From contig WSYC01000014.1 in assembly GCA_009773635.1 (NCBI GenBank), forward strand, positions 86,735-150,734: a stretch of 64,000 bases of DNA, given 5' to 3'. A program made the translations under genes and the position numbers. How positions within the stretch are numbered: the first letter of the stretch is position 1; every line of letters starts with the position of its first letter. Below are positions 51,351-59,882 of the stretch, piece after piece. This DNA is from Beijerinckiaceae bacterium. GTDB taxonomy: Bacteria; Pseudomonadota; Alphaproteobacteria; Rhizobiales; Beijerinckiaceae. The notes under the pieces were generated by a model that was not told the DNA's origin, searched no databases, and saw nothing but the letters and a program-made list of their open reading frames with translations.

Positions 51351-51896
51351 TCAGCGCCGCTTCAGCCCGTCCTCGACGCTCAGAAATGCCTCGACTTCCG
51401 GCTCGAACGCCGGCGAAGGGCCGGAATAGCCCGCCATCTCCACAAGCCGCGCTGCGGGTACGAACTGGCGGTGCTTCTTGGAATAAAGCCCACCGCGCAC
51501 CAGCGCGATGGCGGCGGTGAAGGGTTCGCCCGCGGCATTTCTGGTGACGAAACGATGCTCCATCACGAAGGTTGTCGCCCGCCAGCAGACGATGCGGCTT
51601 TCGAGCGTGAACGCCTGGAATGGCTTCAGCTCCCGCCGATAGCGGATCGCACTGCCGGAGAGCATCGGCAGCAACCCCTCCTTCAGAACCTGCCGCCACA
51701 GGCCGGTCTGGGTCAGGAGATCGGCCCGGCCGAGATCGGCGATCGTGAGATAACGACCGTTGTTGAGATGCAGATTGGTATCGAGATCAAGCGGCCAGAC
51801 GCGAAATTTCAGTCGCGAAACGCCAAACGGCGGTTCGATCCGCGCCCGGAAGGGCGAGGACAGGAACAGCCAGAGAACCCGGAACCAGAGGTTCAT
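51351..51896 (-). CDS. Hot-dog fold acyl-CoA thioesterase (THEM6-like)
   Basis: Probable acyl-CoA hydrolase, 181 residues. The hot-dog active-site segment is LDLDTNLHLNNGRYL, followed by LPMLSGSAIRYRRELKPFQAF. The start at 51896 has GGGGAAGGA upstream and begins with a hydrophobic stretch (LWFRVLWLFLSSPF) that may associate with the membrane. It lies on the same strand and 124 bases after the FadJ-type gene, so it may be read with the fatty-acid operon. Confidence 0.82.
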   Translation of the reverse strand: MNLWFRVLWLFLSSPFRARIEPPFGVSRLKFRVWPLDLDTNLHLNNGRYLTIADLGRADLLTQTGLWRQVLKEGLLPMLSGSAIRYRRELKPFQAFTLESRIVCWRATTFVMEHRFVTRNAAGEPFTAAIALVRGGLYSKKHRQFVPAARLVEMAGYSGPSPAFEPEVEAFLSVEDGLKRR

Positions 51897-51977
51897 CTTT
51901 TTATCCTTCCCCTTGAACCCGCAAGAGCAGTTCAAGGGGTTTTCCTCGCATAAGCTCGGGCGCGCATTCGCGCTTGC

Positions 51978-52010
51978 GGACATCGGAGCAAACCGATGTC
52001 CGGGTTTTTT
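51978..52010 (+). terminator. Terminator-like hairpin facing the plus strand, between FadJ and thioesterase genes
   Basis: GGACATCGG (51978-51986) pairs perfectly with CCGATGTCC (51993-52001) over AGCAAA and is followed by GGGTTTTTT. The orientation is for plus-strand transcription, yet both flanking genes are on the minus strand. It may stop antisense transcripts, or act in the minus strand only as a 3' hairpin without T-run. Confidence 0.55.
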
Positions 52011-52019
52011 GCCAAAGGT

Positions 52020-54224
52020 TCACGCCGCAGCCTTGTGCGGATTGAAGCGCCCGTAGAACGTCTCGCCCTTGCGCGCCATCGCCCGGAGCTGCTTGTTGGG
52101 CTTGAAGCGGTCGCCGTGCTTCGCCGCAAGCCTCTCGCACAGCGCGACGAAGGCCTTGGTGCCCATACGATCGATGTAGGACAGCGGCCCGCCAGTGTAA
52201 GGCGCGAAACCGAACCCGAGGATCGCACCGACATCGGCCTCACGCACATCCGTGATGACCTTCTCTTCCACCGTCCGCGCGGCTTCAAGCGCCTGCACCG
52301 CGAGCAGCCGGTCGATCAGCTCCTGCTTGTCGAGGCTGTCGGCCACGAGTTTGGTTTTCTGCAGGTCCGCGAGGCCGGGCCAGAGCTTCTTGCCCGTAGG
52401 GGCGTAGTCGTAGAAGCCCTTGCCGTTCTTGCGGCCAAAGCGTTCAAGATCGACCACCATGGTCTTCAGCAACGCTTCCTGCCGGGTGTCGACGGCTTCG
52501 GCACCAAGATCCTTTTTCGTGGCCTGAAGGATTTTCCAGCCGAGATCGAGCGCGACCTCGTCGTTGAGCGAGAGCGGCCCCACCGGCATGCCGGCCTTTT
52601 TCGCCATGTTCTCGATCATCGCCGCCGGAACGCCCTCGGCGAGCATCAGATGCCCTTCGCGGATGTAGTTGAGCACGCAGCGATTGGCGAAGAACCCGCG
52701 GCAATCATTGACGACAATCGGCGTCTTCTTGATCGCGCGGACGAAATCGAGCGCGGTTGCCAACGCGCGATCACCCGTGCGCTTGCCCATGATGATCTCG
52801 ACCAGCATCATCTTCTCGACCGGCGAAAAGAAATGGATGCCGACGAACTGGCTCGGCCGGTCGAAATTCTCGGCGAGTGAGGAGATCGGCAGCGTCGACG
52901 TGTTGGAGGCGAAAATCGTCCGGCGGCCGATGGCGGCCTGAACCTTCTTGATGACCTCCGCTTTGACGGCCCGATCCTCGAACACCGCTTCCACCACGAT
53001 ATCGCAGCCCTTCAGCGCGTTGTAATCGGGCGTGGTGTGGATGCGGGCGAGCAGGGCATCCCGGTCCGCCGTCTTGGCGCGGCCCTTCATGATCTGGTCG
53101 CTCATCAGCTTGTGCGAATAGGCCTTGCCCTTGTCCGCCGCTTCCTGATCGCGATCAACCAGCACAACGTTGAGCCCGGCCTGCGCCGAGACGTAGGCGA
53201 TGCCTGCGCCCATGAAGCCGGCACCGACGATGCCGACGCGCTTGATCTTGACCGGCGGCACCTTGGCGGGACGACGCGCGCCCTTCTCTAGCTCGCCCTT
53301 CGAGATAAAGAGCGAGCGGATCATCGCCGCTGCTTCCGGCGTGCGCAGGATATGCGCGAAATAGCGGCTCTCGACCCTGAGCGCGAGATCCATGGAGAGC
53401 ATCAGGCCTTCATAGACAGCCTGAAGGATCGCCTTCGCCGCCGGGTAATTGTCCTGCGTTTCCCGGCGATAGATCGCGTTCGCGGGCGGCCAGATCATCA
53501 TGCCCGCCGGCGAATGCACCTTGTTCGAGGGGTTCTTGAACCCTTCGGTATCCCACGGAGCCTTGGGCGAACCCCCGGCCTTGATCCATTCCTTAGCCGT
53601 CACGACAATTGCATCGCGCGCCGAAACGGCATGCGCGAGGTTCATCGCCTTTGCGGCAGCCGGCTTGATCTGCTCGCCCTTGAACAGCATCTGCAGGGCG
53701 TCGCCGGTCTGCATCAGGCGGGCAACGCGCTGCGTACCGCCGGCACCGGGGAACAGCCCGACCTTGATTTCCGGCAGACCAACGCGGGTCTTGTCACTGT
53801 CGGAAAGCACGCGGTAATGGCAGGAGAGCGCGAGTTCAAACGCACCGCCGAGGCAGGTGCCGTGCACTGCCGCCGCGAACGGCTTGCCGCAGGTTTCCAG
53901 TTTACGATAGAGCCGGGACAAGTTCGCCGTTGCATCGAAGAAGAACTGCATAGCCGGCTCTTCGCCTTTGGAGCGCACCAGCTTGTGGTATTCAATACCA
54001 AGGCCCTGAAGCATTGTCAGGTCAGCCCCTCCGGAGAAGGCTTCCTTGCCAGAGGTAATCACGCAGCCCTTGATGCCATCCGTGCCAGCGACATGATCGA
54101 CGACAGTGCTCAGCTCCTCCATCACATCCCGGGTGATGACGTTCATCGAACGGCCGGGCATATCCCAGGTGAGGAGGGCAATGCCATCGGCGTCGGTTTC
54201 GAAGCGGAAATTGGTGAGTTTCAT
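52020..54224 (-). CDS. fadJ: FadJ/FadB-type bifunctional enoyl-CoA hydratase / 3-hydroxyacyl-CoA dehydrogenase
   Basis: Carries out the hydration and NAD-dependent oxidation steps of beta-oxidation, 734 residues. The hydratase domain (about 1-200) includes GGADLTMLQGLG and LPEIKVGLFPGAGGTQRVARL. The NAD domain starts IKRVGIVGAGFMGAGIAYVSA (in part; about 350), with ASNTSTLPISSLA and HFFSPVEKMMLVEII. The C-terminal 3HCDH domain has YTGGPLSYID. All catalytic parts look intact. GGGAGGA supports the ATG at 54224. It lies 44 bases after the cupin gene in the acd-thiolase-cupin-fadJ operon. Confidence 0.92.
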   Translation of the reverse strand: MKLTNFRFETDADGIALLTWDMPGRSMNVITRDVMEELSTVVDHVAGTDGIKGCVITSGKEAFSGGADLTMLQGLGIEYHKLVRSKGEEPAMQFFFDATANLSRLYRKLETCGKPFAAAVHGTCLGGAFELALSCHYRVLSDSDKTRVGLPEIKVGLFPGAGGTQRVARLMQTGDALQMLFKGEQIKPAAAKAMNLAHAVSARDAIVVTAKEWIKAGGSPKAPWDTEGFKNPSNKVHSPAGMMIWPPANAIYRRETQDNYPAAKAILQAVYEGLMLSMDLALRVESRYFAHILRTPEAAAMIRSLFISKGELEKGARRPAKVPPVKIKRVGIVGAGFMGAGIAYVSAQAGLNVVLVDRDQEAADKGKAYSHKLMSDQIMKGRAKTADRDALLARIHTTPDYNALKGCDIVVEAVFEDRAVKAEVIKKVQAAIGRRTIFASNTSTLPISSLAENFDRPSQFVGIHFFSPVEKMMLVEIIMGKRTGDRALATALDFVRAIKKTPIVVNDCRGFFANRCVLNYIREGHLMLAEGVPAAMIENMAKKAGMPVGPLSLNDEVALDLGWKILQATKKDLGAEAVDTRQEALLKTMVVDLERFGRKNGKGFYDYAPTGKKLWPGLADLQKTKLVADSLDKQELIDRLLAVQALEAARTVEEKVITDVREADVGAILGFGFAPYTGGPLSYIDRMGTKAFVALCERLAAKHGDRFKPNKQLRAMARKGETFYGRFNPHKAAA

Positions 54225-54268
54225 CGTCTGTCCTCCCGGCCTGCCTTGGCGGCCGCAATTTCTGGGGA

Positions 54269-54727
54269 TCAATAGGGTTTTCCGTCACGGTGAATGAAGC
54301 GGAACCCGCTCTCATCCTTGAGGGCGAGCATGTCGATATCGGGGTAATGCGCACGCTCTGTCGCAGCGCGGGTGCCGACAACCAGAAACGTTGCGTCTGC
54401 GCCTGATCGATTGACGAGATGGTGCCCGTTGGCGACGCCAGCCTTGTGGGTGGCGCAATCACCGGCACGGAGCACGTGCTCGCCATCATCCTCGATCATC
54501 ACGAGCTCGCCGGTGATCACCATGACGAACTCATCTTCATTCTCGTGCCAATGGCGTTGTGAGGCCCAGGCGCCCGGCGCAAGCGTACAGAGATTGACAC
54601 CGAACTGGGTCAGCCCACCGGCATCGCCAAGCCGCTGAAACGCGCGACCGGTCAATGGGCCAGCGAACTCCGGGGGATAGCCGGTTCCTGTCCTGAGCGG
54701 GATCGCAGCAAGATCAAGCTTGGGCAT
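54269..54727 (-). CDS. Single-domain cupin protein in the beta-oxidation operon
   Basis: 152 residues with a conserved cupin barrel: metal-site motif [19 protein letters not shown] (two His and Glu) and second motif [12 protein letters not shown]. It probably binds Fe, Mn or Ni, but the activity is unknown; small cupins of this form occur as sugar- or acid-binding and as unassigned enzymes. Its ATG overlaps the thiolase stop (TGATG), so it is tightly coupled to a fatty-acid enzyme. A GTG one codon earlier (54730) is equally possible. Confidence 0.82.
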   Translation of the reverse strand: MPKLDLAAIPLRTGTGYPPEFAGPLTGRAFQRLGDAGGLTQFGVNLCTLAPGAWASQRHWHENEDEFVMVITGELVMIEDDGEHVLRAGDCATHKAGVANGHHLVNRSGADATFLVVGTRAATERAHYPDIDMLALKDESGFRFIHRDGKPY

Positions 54728-55935
54728 CACACCCGCTCCACAATCATCGCGGTGCCCATGCCATGGGCAACACAGAGCGTGACAAGGCCGGTATTGAGAT
54801 CGCGACGTTCGAGTTCGTCGATCACCGTGCCGAGGATCATCGCCCCGGTCGCGCCGAGCGGATGGCCCATCGCGATCGCGCCGCCGTTGACGTTGACCTT
54901 GGCAGGATCAAGATTGAACGCCTGCAGGTAGCGCAGCACCACCGCCGAGAAGGCTTCGTTGATCTCGATGAGATCGATATCCTTGATCGTCATGCCAACG
55001 CGCTTCAAGAGCTTCTCGGTGACATCGACCGGGCCGGTCAGCACCAGTGCGAGGTCGGAACCGAGGCTGGCAAAACCGCGAATGCGGGCGCGCGGCCTGA
55101 GGCCGGCCTTGCGGCCCGCCACCCGGTTGCCAACGAGCACGGCGGATGCGCCGTCGACGATGCCGGAGGAATTGCCGGCATGATGCACATGGGTGATGCT
55201 CTCGACCTCGGGATGCCCCTGAATCGCCACGGCATCGAAGCCGCCCTGCTCGCCCATCATCGCAAACGAGGCCTTGAGGCCGCCGAGCGACTGCATATCC
55301 GTGTTCGGGCGGATGGTTTCATCGCGTCCCAGAATGGTGAGACCGTTGATATCCTTGACCGGCACGACCGATTTCGAGAAGTGCCCCGCTTCCCACGCCT
55401 TGGCCGCACGCTTGTGACTTTCGACGGCGAAAGCGTCGACATCATCGCGCGTAAAGCCGTATTTCGTGGCAATCAGATCCGCGGCAACGCCCTGCGGCGA
55501 GAAATACGAGGGAATGGCGACTGAGGGATCGAGCGCGGGCAGCATGCCCGAAGCGCCCATGCCGACGCGGCTCATGGCCTCGACGCCGCCGCCGATGACC
55601 ATATCCTTCTGGCCCGCCATCACCTGTGCCGCGCCGAAAGCAACCGCATCAAGGCCGGAAGCGCAGAAGCGGTTGATCTGGATGCCCGGCACGCTCTCGC
55701 CATAGCCCGCCGCGATCGCTGCCGAACGCGCGATATCCGCCGAGGCTTCACCGACCGGATCGACGCAGCCGAGAACGACGTCATCGACGGTGGTGACATC
55801 GAGATCATTGCGGGTCTGGATCGCGCGCAGCGTGGTTTCAGCAAGGCGCACCGCCGTCACTTCATGGAGCGAGCCATCGGCCTTGCCCTTGCCGCGCGGC
55901 GTGCGCACGTGGTCGTAGATGAAGGCGTCTGTCAT
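54727..55935 (-). CDS. fadA: Acetyl-CoA C-acyltransferase (thiolase)
   Basis: Splits 3-ketoacyl-CoA with CoA in the last step of beta-oxidation. 402 residues; nucleophilic C91 in [11 protein letters not shown], the histidine in [14 protein letters not shown] and the C-terminal base cysteine in [18 protein letters not shown]. The usual CxGxG around that last cysteine reads CVAHGMG, a small variation. AGGAG precedes the ATG. It is 78 bases after the acyl-CoA dehydrogenase gene and overlaps the cupin gene. Confidence 0.92.
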   Translation of the reverse strand: MTDAFIYDHVRTPRGKGKADGSLHEVTAVRLAETTLRAIQTRNDLDVTTVDDVVLGCVDPVGEASADIARSAAIAAGYGESVPGIQINRFCASGLDAVAFGAAQVMAGQKDMVIGGGVEAMSRVGMGASGMLPALDPSVAIPSYFSPQGVAADLIATKYGFTRDDVDAFAVESHKRAAKAWEAGHFSKSVVPVKDINGLTILGRDETIRPNTDMQSLGGLKASFAMMGEQGGFDAVAIQGHPEVESITHVHHAGNSSGIVDGASAVLVGNRVAGRKAGLRPRARIRGFASLGSDLALVLTGPVDVTEKLLKRVGMTIKDIDLIEINEAFSAVVLRYLQAFNLDPAKVNVNGGAIAMGHPLGATGAMILGTVIDELERRDLNTGLVTLCVAHGMGTAMIVERV

Positions 55936-56013
55936 CGGAATTCTCCTGTTCGGACGAATAAAGTCTGTCGAGATGAAGCGGGCGTTTGCCTGGGTCGGTC
56001 AGAACCGGGTTGA

Positions 56014-57810
56014 TCAGAACCGGTCAGCAGCAAGTGCCATGATGGTATCCGCTCCGGATGAAATCCGGGCGAGTTGCGCGCCGGTCTCGGGGAGCATGCG
56101 CTCGGCGAAGAAGCTCGCCAGCACGCGCTTGGTTTCGAGCCGTTCGGCATCGCCATTGGCACCCGCTTCGAGCTTTTCGCTCACCGCCTTGAGCTGCAGC
56201 GCCCACATGTAACCAAGCGAAACAAGGCCGAAGAGATGCATGTAATCGGTCGAGCCGGCACCGGCGTTGTCCGGCTTCATCATCGCGTTCTGCATGAACC
56301 ACATCGTGGCCTGCTGGAGATGGCCAAGACTCCTGCCGAGCGCGGCAAGGAAAGGCTTCATGGCTTCATCGCCCTCGTTGGCCTTGATGAAGCCCTGCAC
56401 CTCGCCGAAGAAGCTTGAGATTGCCCGACCACCATCGCGCGGGAGCTTGCGACCGACGAGATCGAGCGCCTGAATGCCGTTCGCGCCCTCGTAGATCATG
56501 GCGATGCGGGCATCGCGCACGAACTGGCTCATGCCCCATTCCTCGACATAACCATGCCCGCCGAACATCTGTTGCGCCTTGACGGCATTGTCGAAGCCGC
56601 AATCGGTGAGAACGCCCTTGAGCACCGGGGTCATCAGACCGAGGTGGTCATCCGCTTCCTGCCGGGCCTTGGGGTCCTCGGAGCGATGCGCGACATCGCT
56701 CTTCAGCGCTGTCCAGAGCACCAGCGCGCGGGCGGCCTCGTTGAAGGCGCGGATCGAGAGCAAGGTTCTGCGCACATCCGGGTGGACGATAATCGGGTCC
56801 GCCGCTTTCGTGGGTTCTTTCACGCCTGTCAGGCTGCGGCCCTGAAGCCGGTCCTTTGCGTAGGTAACCGCGTTCTGATACGCGACTTCCGACTGGGCAA
56901 GCCCCTGGATCGCGACGCCGAGGCGGGCCTCGTTCATCATCACGAACATGGCGTTGAGCCCCTTGTTCTCCTGCCCGACCAGCCAACCGATGGCGCTGTC
57001 ATGGTTGATGACGCAGGTCGAATTGCCGTGAATGCCCATCTTGTGCTCGATCGAGCCACACGACACCGGATTGCGCGCACCGAGGCTGCCATCCGCGTTC
57101 ACGAGGAACTTCGGCACCACGAACAGCGAAATGCCGCGCACCCCTTCCGGCGCGCCCTCAATGCGCGCGAGAACGAGGTGGATGATATTCTCGGCAAGAT
57201 CATGCTCGCCGGCGGAGATGAAAATCTTGGTGCCGGTGATCCTGTAACTGCCATCACCCACCGGGACAGCCTTGGCCTTGATGAGGCCGAGATCGGTGCC
57301 GCAATGCGGCTCGGTGAGGTTCATGGTGCCGGTCCATGTGCCCTCGATCATCTTCGGCAGGTACGTCTGCTTGATCTCCGGCGCGGCATGCGTGTTGAGC
57401 GCGGCGATCGCGCCCATCGTCAGGCCCGGGTACATCGAGAACGCCATGTTGGCGGCGGATGAGAACTCGTTGATGATCGCGCCAAGCGTATAGGGCAGGC
57501 CTTGCCCGCCGTATTCCGGCTCGGCGGAGAGGCCAACCCAGCCGCCGCCGGTATAGGCGTCATACGCAGCCTTGAAACCCTTGGGTGTGGTGACGCTGCC
57601 ATCGGCGTGGCGCGTGCACCCTTCAGTATCGCCGCTCTTGTTCAGCGGTGCCAGCACTTCCTCGCACAGCTTCGCGCCTTCAGAAAGAATCGCCTCCAGC
57701 ATGTCCGGCGAAAGGTCGGAAAAGCCGGGCAGATTGCCGTATTTCTCGATGCCGAACACATCGTTCAGAAGGAAGCTGACATCCTCGACGGGGGCGCGAT
57801 AGCTCGGCAT
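56014..57810 (-). CDS. Acyl-CoA dehydrogenase, large (about 600-residue) type
   Basis: FAD enzyme that introduces the 2,3-double bond into acyl-CoA. 598 residues, longer than the 380-residue classical form. It has an N-terminal extension, the core (GLSAEPEYGGQGLP, TMNLTEPHCGTDLGLIKAKA, ITGTKIFISAGEHDL) and the extra C-terminal domain common to FadE12/DmdC-like enzymes. The MFGGHGYVEEWGMSQFVRDARI stretch (in part) holds the flavin/CoA C-terminal region. AAGGAG supports the ATG. It is the first gene of the beta-oxidation operon. Chain-length preference is unknown; DmdC-type methylthiopropionyl-CoA activity cannot be excluded. Confidence 0.9.
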   Translation of the reverse strand: MPSYRAPVEDVSFLLNDVFGIEKYGNLPGFSDLSPDMLEAILSEGAKLCEEVLAPLNKSGDTEGCTRHADGSVTTPKGFKAAYDAYTGGGWVGLSAEPEYGGQGLPYTLGAIINEFSSAANMAFSMYPGLTMGAIAALNTHAAPEIKQTYLPKMIEGTWTGTMNLTEPHCGTDLGLIKAKAVPVGDGSYRITGTKIFISAGEHDLAENIIHLVLARIEGAPEGVRGISLFVVPKFLVNADGSLGARNPVSCGSIEHKMGIHGNSTCVINHDSAIGWLVGQENKGLNAMFVMMNEARLGVAIQGLAQSEVAYQNAVTYAKDRLQGRSLTGVKEPTKAADPIIVHPDVRRTLLSIRAFNEAARALVLWTALKSDVAHRSEDPKARQEADDHLGLMTPVLKGVLTDCGFDNAVKAQQMFGGHGYVEEWGMSQFVRDARIAMIYEGANGIQALDLVGRKLPRDGGRAISSFFGEVQGFIKANEGDEAMKPFLAALGRSLGHLQQATMWFMQNAMMKPDNAGAGSTDYMHLFGLVSLGYMWALQLKAVSEKLEAGANGDAERLETKRVLASFFAERMLPETGAQLARISSGADTIMALAADRF

Positions 57811-57862
57811 GGCGTTTCTCCTTGGGCGCGGTTCAGGGCATCACGTCGTGCCGCGCTTTATT

Positions 57863-57876
57863 GTTCACATATAAAC
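57863..57876 (-). promoter_or_regulatory. Operator-like inverted repeat / promoter region of the beta-oxidation operon
   Basis: On the minus strand GTTTATATGTGAAC has GTT/AAC ends and purine-pyrimidine symmetry throughout. Its TATATG could serve as a -10 with TTGCGT about 15 bases upstream. It lies about 55 bases before the acyl-CoA dehydrogenase start. TetR-type fatty-acid regulators bind sites of this shape, but none is encoded here. Confidence 0.3.
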
Positions 57877-57956
57877 TATCTCGTCGGAACGCAAGCGGCA
57901 ATTTACGAAGCGTCGCATGAAACCGGTCAAACTCAATTGATTTTTGGCGGCCACAC

Positions 57957-57995
57957 AAAAAATTGAGGGCGACGCTGCGCGCCGCCCTCGTTTTT
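57957..57995 (-). terminator. Terminator of the flagellin gene, possibly bidirectional
   Basis: GAGGGCG (57965-57971) and CGCCCTC (57983-57989) form the stem. On the minus strand it is followed by AATTTTTT, on the plus strand by GTTTTT. It lies about 40 bases after the flagellin stop at 58028. Confidence 0.85.
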
Positions 57996-58027
57996 CGCCT
58001 GATTTTGCCAAAGAACCAGATAAATGA

Positions 58028-59191
58028 TCAGAACAGGCGGAGAACGCTCTGTTCGGACTGCGTGGCCAGCGACAGCGCCGTGTTGGCGAGCTGCTGACGC
58101 GTGTTGAGCGTCACGAGCTTGGCAGCCTCCTCGTTCTGGTCGGCGTTGACCAGCAGGTCCGAGCCGCTTTCCAGGGTGTCGATCAGGTCCGTGGTGAAAT
58201 CCTTGCGGGCCTGAACCACCGAGAGGTTCGAGCCGAAGGTCGAGGCCTGGTCGCGCAGCTTGGTGAGGCCGGTGGTCAGATCATCGAGCGCATCGCCGAT
58301 GTCCTTGTCCGACTGCCAGTTGTTCGTCGACGCATCGATCTTGAGACCCGCCGAGTTGAACTTGACGCCGGAAACCGTGACCGAGGCCGTGTTCCGCTCG
58401 TTGAACTGCACCTTGAGCGTGCCGGTATCGAGCAGATTGGTGCCGTTGTAGCCCGAGTCCGCCGCGAGCTGGTCGATCTGGGTGCGCAAGGCATCGAACT
58501 GGGCCGCAAGATCCCTGCGCGTGGTGTTCACGGCAGCCGCCGAACCGAAGGTCGTCGTTGTGCCAACCCCGAACAGTCCGGTCAGGGTCGAAGCCGCATC
58601 ATCGGTTGTCACCGCGAGCGAAGCGCCATCAAGGCCTTCGATCTTGAGATTGCCGCCTTCGAGCGTCGCCCGCACCTTCTGGGGGCCCGTGGTCGGGTTC
58701 AGCGTGGTGTTGTTGTTGATGCCGTCGATCAGGTCCTGGACCGTCGAGGTCGCGGTCACCGTGAGAACCGCCGTGCCGTTGACCTTGATGACCTTGGTCG
58801 CGGTGAAGGTGCCGGCCGAAGCAGCGGTCAGCAGCGTCGCCGAGGTCAGATCGCCCTCGTTGCCAGTGACCTTGTTGGTGGTCGAGGTCGACTGAAGCGC
58901 CTGACGGGCAGAACCCTGTGCGGATTCAACGAGTTTCGTGAGCGCCTTCAGACCCTTGTCAGCGGCTTCGATGACCTTGGTCGCCTGACCAATGGAATCA
59001 AGCAGGCTGCTGAGATCGCGAGCGCGGTTCGAAAGACCCGACGACTGGAAGAAGTTGACGGGATTGTCGATCGCGGAGTTCACCCGCTTGCCGGTGGCGA
59101 GCATAAGCTGCTGCTTTTGCTGCGCGGTGGCGGTCGACTTGATGGCAGAGAGAGACTGGCGGACGCCAAGAGAGAGGGAAATATCGGCCAT
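58028..59191 (-). CDS. Flagellin
   Basis: Flagellar filament subunit, 387 residues. The conserved N-terminal D0/D1 helix (SLSLGVRQSLSAIKSTATAQ, then LMLATGKRVNSAIDNPVNFF) and C-terminal helix (ARKDFTTDLIDTLESGSDLL, ending TQSEQSVLRLF) are present. The centre is a Thr/Ser/Ala-rich variable part. AAAGGTG precedes the ATG. It has its own terminator and no other flagellar gene is in the window, so it may be one of several flagellin copies. The upstream AT-rich leader probably carries its promoter, but I cannot define it. Confidence 0.93.
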   Translation of the reverse strand: MADISLSLGVRQSLSAIKSTATAQQKQQLMLATGKRVNSAIDNPVNFFQSSGLSNRARDLSSLLDSIGQATKVIEAADKGLKALTKLVESAQGSARQALQSTSTTNKVTGNEGDLTSATLLTAASAGTFTATKVIKVNGTAVLTVTATSTVQDLIDGINNNTTLNPTTGPQKVRATLEGGNLKIEGLDGASLAVTTDDAASTLTGLFGVGTTTTFGSAAAVNTTRRDLAAQFDALRTQIDQLAADSGYNGTNLLDTGTLKVQFNERNTASVTVSGVKFNSAGLKIDASTNNWQSDKDIGDALDDLTTGLTKLRDQASTFGSNLSVVQARKDFTTDLIDTLESGSDLLVNADQNEEAAKLVTLNTRQQLANTALSLATQSEQSVLRLF

Positions 59192-59414
59192 AACGGCACC
59201 TTTCTGGTTTGCAACCCAAGGCGATGTGCGCTTGGTAATACTACCTATGGTTGCAATTTCCTAATTAAACGTTTCGATTGCTTACGTATTCAATTACACG
59301 CTATGATTGCAAATCGATTCGGAGGCAATCATATTTCGATCCGCCGTCACGCCTGTCTTGTCCGCGTTTTCCAATGTATTTTCACAGCAACACCCGTCCA
59401 TCAGGATTATCTCC

Positions 59415-59609
59415 ATGTCCGAGCGCGAAGTGATCAAAAGCATCATGGACTTTGCCTTCATAATAAAGGCCCAACTTCACTCAGAAGAATCATCCCTTTT
59501 GCGATCCATTTTGTCGATTGCAATCATGGAATCGGAAGATCTTATCGAGAACATCGACGATAAAGCTTCTCAGGATACGAAAAAAGACCGCCGCCCTGCC
59601 AGAGGCTGA
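59415..59609 (+). CDS. Possible small protein of unknown function
   Basis: 64 residues, starting MSEREVIKSIMDFAF and ending in a charged tail (DKASQDTKKDRRPARG). The middle is a predicted amphipathic helix (EESSLLRSILSIAIMESEDL). AGGA lies eight bases upstream of the ATG. It is not recognised. The frame stays open upstream to 59307, and composition is AT-rich, so chance cannot be excluded. Confidence 0.35.
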   Translation: MSEREVIKSIMDFAFIIKAQLHSEESSLLRSILSIAIMESEDLIENIDDKASQDTKKDRRPARG

Positions 59610-59734
59610 TGTGCGCGGGCGCAGGCGAAGCTATCGATGCGCGGAGCACGTGGTGACGATTGCGTTACGCACGCCTCTGGAACCGGCAGATTTTTCCGCA
59701 TTATCCGTAAGATCAGGCAGAAATCGCCGGGTAG

Positions 59735-59750
59735 TTAACACCATATTTAC
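59735..59750 (+). promoter_or_regulatory. CtrA-like site upstream of the PodJ-like gene
   Basis: TTAA-CACCATA-TTTAC differs from TTAA-N7-TTAAC at one position. It lies about 130 bases before the PodJ-like start on the same strand, a plausible promoter position. Confidence 0.35.
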
Positions 59751-59882
59751 CATAACCCGGAAAAGCTTCCCCACAGCGGGAAAGAGCTGATTCTGCGCCG
59801 GATGATTCGAGCCGGCAGTTCAGTTCCCAGCGCCAGATCAAAGGCAGTCGCACCCATGCGGCTTCGGGAAGCGGGTTCGGAA

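Larger units (their letters stand above)
59192..59882. other. 690-base AT-richer gap between flagellin and the PodJ-like gene
   Basis: This stretch is visibly richer in A/T than its flanks, above all at 59230-59620. It must contain the flagellin promoter and leader (minus strand, 59192-59280) and the promoter of the PodJ-like gene. One small plus-strand reading (59415-59609) may be a gene, and a CtrA-like site is at 59735-59750. I see no RNA gene or repeat in the rest. Confidence 0.6.
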
